Assembly (NCBI GenBank): GCA_947459055.1
Contig: CANHCG010000101.1
Span: 1 to 6,600, forward strand
Direction: 5' to 3'
Source of the DNA: Cytophagaceae bacterium
Lineage (GTDB): Bacteria > Bacteroidota > Bacteroidia > Cytophagales > Spirosomataceae
Length of the DNA stretch: 6,600 nucleotides
Shown here in pieces: positions 4,495 through 6,600 of this stretch. The first letter of the stretch is position 1, and each line of letters opens with the position of its first letter. The notes below the pieces were generated by a model. It saw only the letters and a list, made by a program, of their open reading frames with translations, had not been told where the DNA came from and searched no databases. The translations under genes and the position numbers were made by a program.

Positions 4495-6600
4495 ATGAGA
4501 GACCGTGTAGTTCAGTTTATATATATCATTCTAATTGTTGCTAGTTCTTCAGTTGGTTTATTCGGTCAACAAACGTTAAATCACCTCGATTATTCTCTTC
4601 ATTATCGCCAAGGAAAAAGCTATTTTGACGCTAAAAATTACATTGCCGCTCACGAAGAATTCAGTTCTTATTTAACTAGTTTACGCAACGGGGCCCCTGA
4701 TCAAGCTAATGAAAAAACGCTAGCCGAGTATTATTTAGCTATGTGTGCGATCTATTCCATGCGACCTGAGGCGGAAGTAGTGGCCGATCGCTTTGCAGCT
4801 AATCACCCCGAAATCCCACAGTCCGTTAAATTAATTAAGGACATCGGATCGTTTTTCTATGAAACGGGCGATTGGCAACGCGCAATTAAGTACTTGTCTA
4901 ACGCCTCATTTACCAACTTAGAATGGAAATACAAATTAGCTGTTTCCTATTTCAAAACGAATCAATTCAAAGAAGCCCTCGAATTGTTCTCCGAGATTCG
5001 TAAGATCGAATCTGAACCTGAATATGCGGTTCCTGCAGCCTATTATGCGGGAGTTTTACATTTTGGGAACCAACAATACAGTGAGGCCATCGAAGATTTT
5101 AAAGTAGCCACGAATGACCCTAAATATGGCGAAGATGTGCCTACTTGGATTACATCCGCTTATTTAAAAGAGCAAAAATATAAAGAGTTGATTGCCTACG
5201 CGGAGCCTTTATTGGACCAACCCATCGGTAAATTCAAAACCGGTAATATCGCCTTTATTTTAGGGGAATTGCAATTTAACGAAGGAATGTATGCTAAAGC
5301 CGCTAAGAGTTTTGGGATATTAGCTGATCGAAATCCTGAATTATTAACTCGTATCACGCAATATAAATATGGATATTCGTTATTTAAATTGGAACAATAT
5401 CCGCAGGCCTTGCAGGTATTCGATCAAATGCCCATTGGCATCGATTCATTAAGTCAATCCATTGCTTTTTCCAAAGGAATTATTCAGGATGAATTAAATC
5501 AATTGGATGGAGCCTTATTCTCTTTCGACCTAGCGAGTCGTTCAAGTTATAATGAGCACATTCGCCACCAAGCCTATTTACACAAATTAGATTTGTTGTA
5601 TCGCACGAAGAAATACAATGAAGTATTAGTTGAGATTAAGGCGTATTTGGCTCGGTATGAAAAATCTGAAACGGTAAGTACATTGGCCTCGATGGCGGTA
5701 GGAGCGTTGACATCTTTGGCGGACATTTCGTTGGTGGAGGAATGGATGAAAGAAATTCCGGAAATCCAACCGAAATTAAAGGCGCTGGCCCAGCGATTTG
5801 CTTTTAACAAAGGAGTTCTTTTTTACAACAAAGGGGATTTGAAAAATGCCTTGGTTTGGTTTAAGAAGTCTTTGGAATATCCGATTGAGAAATCCATGGT
5901 CTGGGAAATTCGTTTTCATCAGGGAGAGATTTTAGCCCGCAATAAACGAAACTCGGATGCGATTAAGGTATATATGCCTTTGTTGGCCGAGGTAGATGCG
6001 ATTCCCGAACAAGCCGAATTAGCCCAGCATATTCGCCTAAGTTTAGCTCATTCCTTTGCTTACATTACGATGTATGATCGGGCTAAACAGTATTTTGATG
6101 ACTATACAAGGATAGGAGCGAAGACGATTAATAATTATGAAGATTTTTTAAATTCGGCCGAAGTGTCCGTTGCCGCAGGTAAAATAGCCGATGCTTTGCC
6201 AATGTATGATAAGGCCATTGCGCTCGCTAAGGTAAAAAAGGATGATATTTTATTGCGGAAAGCAGAGGTGTTAATCAAGGACTTGCAATATGAGTCGGCG
6301 ATGGAGAATTTGCAAGTATTATTGACCCAATTCCCTAGTTCTTCACATTTGGAAGAAGCTAATTTTCTACAAAGTGAATGCTTATTTAAAACTCAAAAAG
6401 CAGAAAATTACACGAAGGCCATTTTGGGTTTCGGAAGCTTAATCGGGACTGGTAAATCGTTAAAATTCCAAGCTCCTGCCTTATTATATCGAGCCCAGAG
6501 CTATGAGATTTTAGAGCAAATTGCGTCTGCCCAAGCGGATTATGGGAAAATTATCATGGAGTTTCCGAAGGATTCAGCGGCCGTAGATGCCTTGTCCGGC
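4495..6600 (+). CDS. Large exported tetratricopeptide-repeat protein (3' end outside window)
   Basis: An uninterrupted frame runs from ATG 4495 to the window edge, giving 702 residues with no stop. The N-terminus is a Sec signal peptide: hydrophobic residues 8-23 (FIYIILIVASSSVGLF) with probable cleavage after G24, leaving QQTLNHLDY. The remainder is almost all helix-pair repeats of the TPR type, for example around residues 34-60, 144-170, 180-206, 252-279, 288-312, 436-461, 472-500, 516-540, 563-580, 586-612 and 663-691. Recurring cues are Y-x-x-G/A, Y or F before an alanine-rich second helix (AKNYIAAHEEF, TNQFKEALELF, NQQYSEAIEDF, LEQYPQALQVF). Such long periplasmic TPR proteins are common and poorly studied in Bacteroidota; they are taken to be scaffolds for envelope assemblies. 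No catalytic domain is visible in this part. It stands alone on its strand, divergent from the DUF1566-like operon; whether more genes follow is not visible. Confidence 0.93.
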   Translation, partial: MRDRVVQFIYIILIVASSSVGLFGQQTLNHLDYSLHYRQGKSYFDAKNYIAAHEEFSSYLTSLRNGAPDQANEKTLAEYYLAMCAIYSMRPEAEVVADRFAANHPEIPQSVKLIKDIGSFFYETGDWQRAIKYLSNASFTNLEWKYKLAVSYFKTNQFKEALELFSEIRKIESEPEYAVPAAYYAGVLHFGNQQYSEAIEDFKVATNDPKYGEDVPTWITSAYLKEQKYKELIAYAEPLLDQPIGKFKTGNIAFILGELQFNEGMYAKAAKSFGILADRNPELLTRITQYKYGYSLFKLEQYPQALQVFDQMPIGIDSLSQSIAFSKGIIQDELNQLDGALFSFDLASRSSYNEHIRHQAYLHKLDLLYRTKKYNEVLVEIKAYLARYEKSETVSTLASMAVGALTSLADISLVEEWMKEIPEIQPKLKALAQRFAFNKGVLFYNKGDLKNALVWFKKSLEYPIEKSMVWEIRFHQGEILARNKRNSDAIKVYMPLLAEVDAIPEQAELAQHIRLSLAHSFAYITMYDRAKQYFDDYTRIGAKTINNYEDFLNSAEVSVAAGKIADALPMYDKAIALAKVKKDDILLRKAEVLIKDLQYESAMENLQVLLTQFPSSSHLEEANFLQSECLFKTQKAENYTKAILGFGSLIGTGKSLKFQAPALLYRAQSYEILEQIASAQADYGKIIMEFPKDSAAVDALSG

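Noticed and set aside
5574..5810. Minus-strand open frame of 78 codons
   Set aside because: It is antisense to the TPR gene, which continues through the region with clear repeat structure.
1..6600. Search for CRISPR arrays, insertion sequences, tRNA/rRNA genes, toxin-antitoxin or defence genes
   Set aside because: No regularly spaced repeats, terminal inverted repeats, transposase motifs, RNA-gene signatures or defence domains were seen by eye; nearly all bases lie in ordinary coding regions.

Overview
The window looks like chromosomal DNA from a Bacteroidota bacterium, probably Cytophagales-like, although the rank below phylum is a guess. The reasons are secreted proteins whose signal peptides end in A-Q or G-Q, genes without clear Shine-Dalgarno sequences but with A/T-rich leaders, TAnnTTTG-type promoter elements, and protein types common in that phylum (3-keto-disaccharide hydrolase/DUF1080, a DUF1566-like protein, a long periplasmic TPR protein, and an outer-membrane barrel with the 'FFGPSAIPLKKGEKYFQN' signature region). 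No RNA genes, mobile elements, CRISPR arrays or long repeats were seen.

Layout. From 1 to 1218 (+) runs the 3' part of a six-hairpin-glycosidase-like gene whose start lies off the left edge. It overlaps by ATGA with a Tat-exported calcineurin-like metallophosphoesterase (1215-2054, +). That pair converges on a three-gene minus-strand unit, and the facing stop codons share the palindrome TTAA (2051-2054). Read in its own direction, the minus unit is a small exported DUF1566-like protein (4347-3916), a DUF1080 hydrolase (3906-3121), and an outer-membrane barrel protein with an Sm-like N-terminal region (3121-2051). The last two genes are joined by a TAATG stop/start overlap. A 147-base AT-rich divergent spacer (4348-4494) carries a TAAATTTG element facing each way. 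The rest of the window (4495-6600, +) is the first 702 codons of a large exported TPR protein that runs off the right edge.

How it fits together. All five visible N-termini carry export signals, so this is an envelope/periplasm neighbourhood. The glycosidase-like and DUF1080 genes suggest handling of carbohydrate or glycoside substrates, but there is no SusC/SusD pair, no Gfo/Idh oxidoreductase and no regulator in view, so a polysaccharide-utilisation locus cannot be claimed. The most notable local feature is an in-register A-AAA-AAA heptamer right before the glycosidase stop codon, where a -1 shift would read straight into the phosphoesterase. No clearly new multi-gene system was found.
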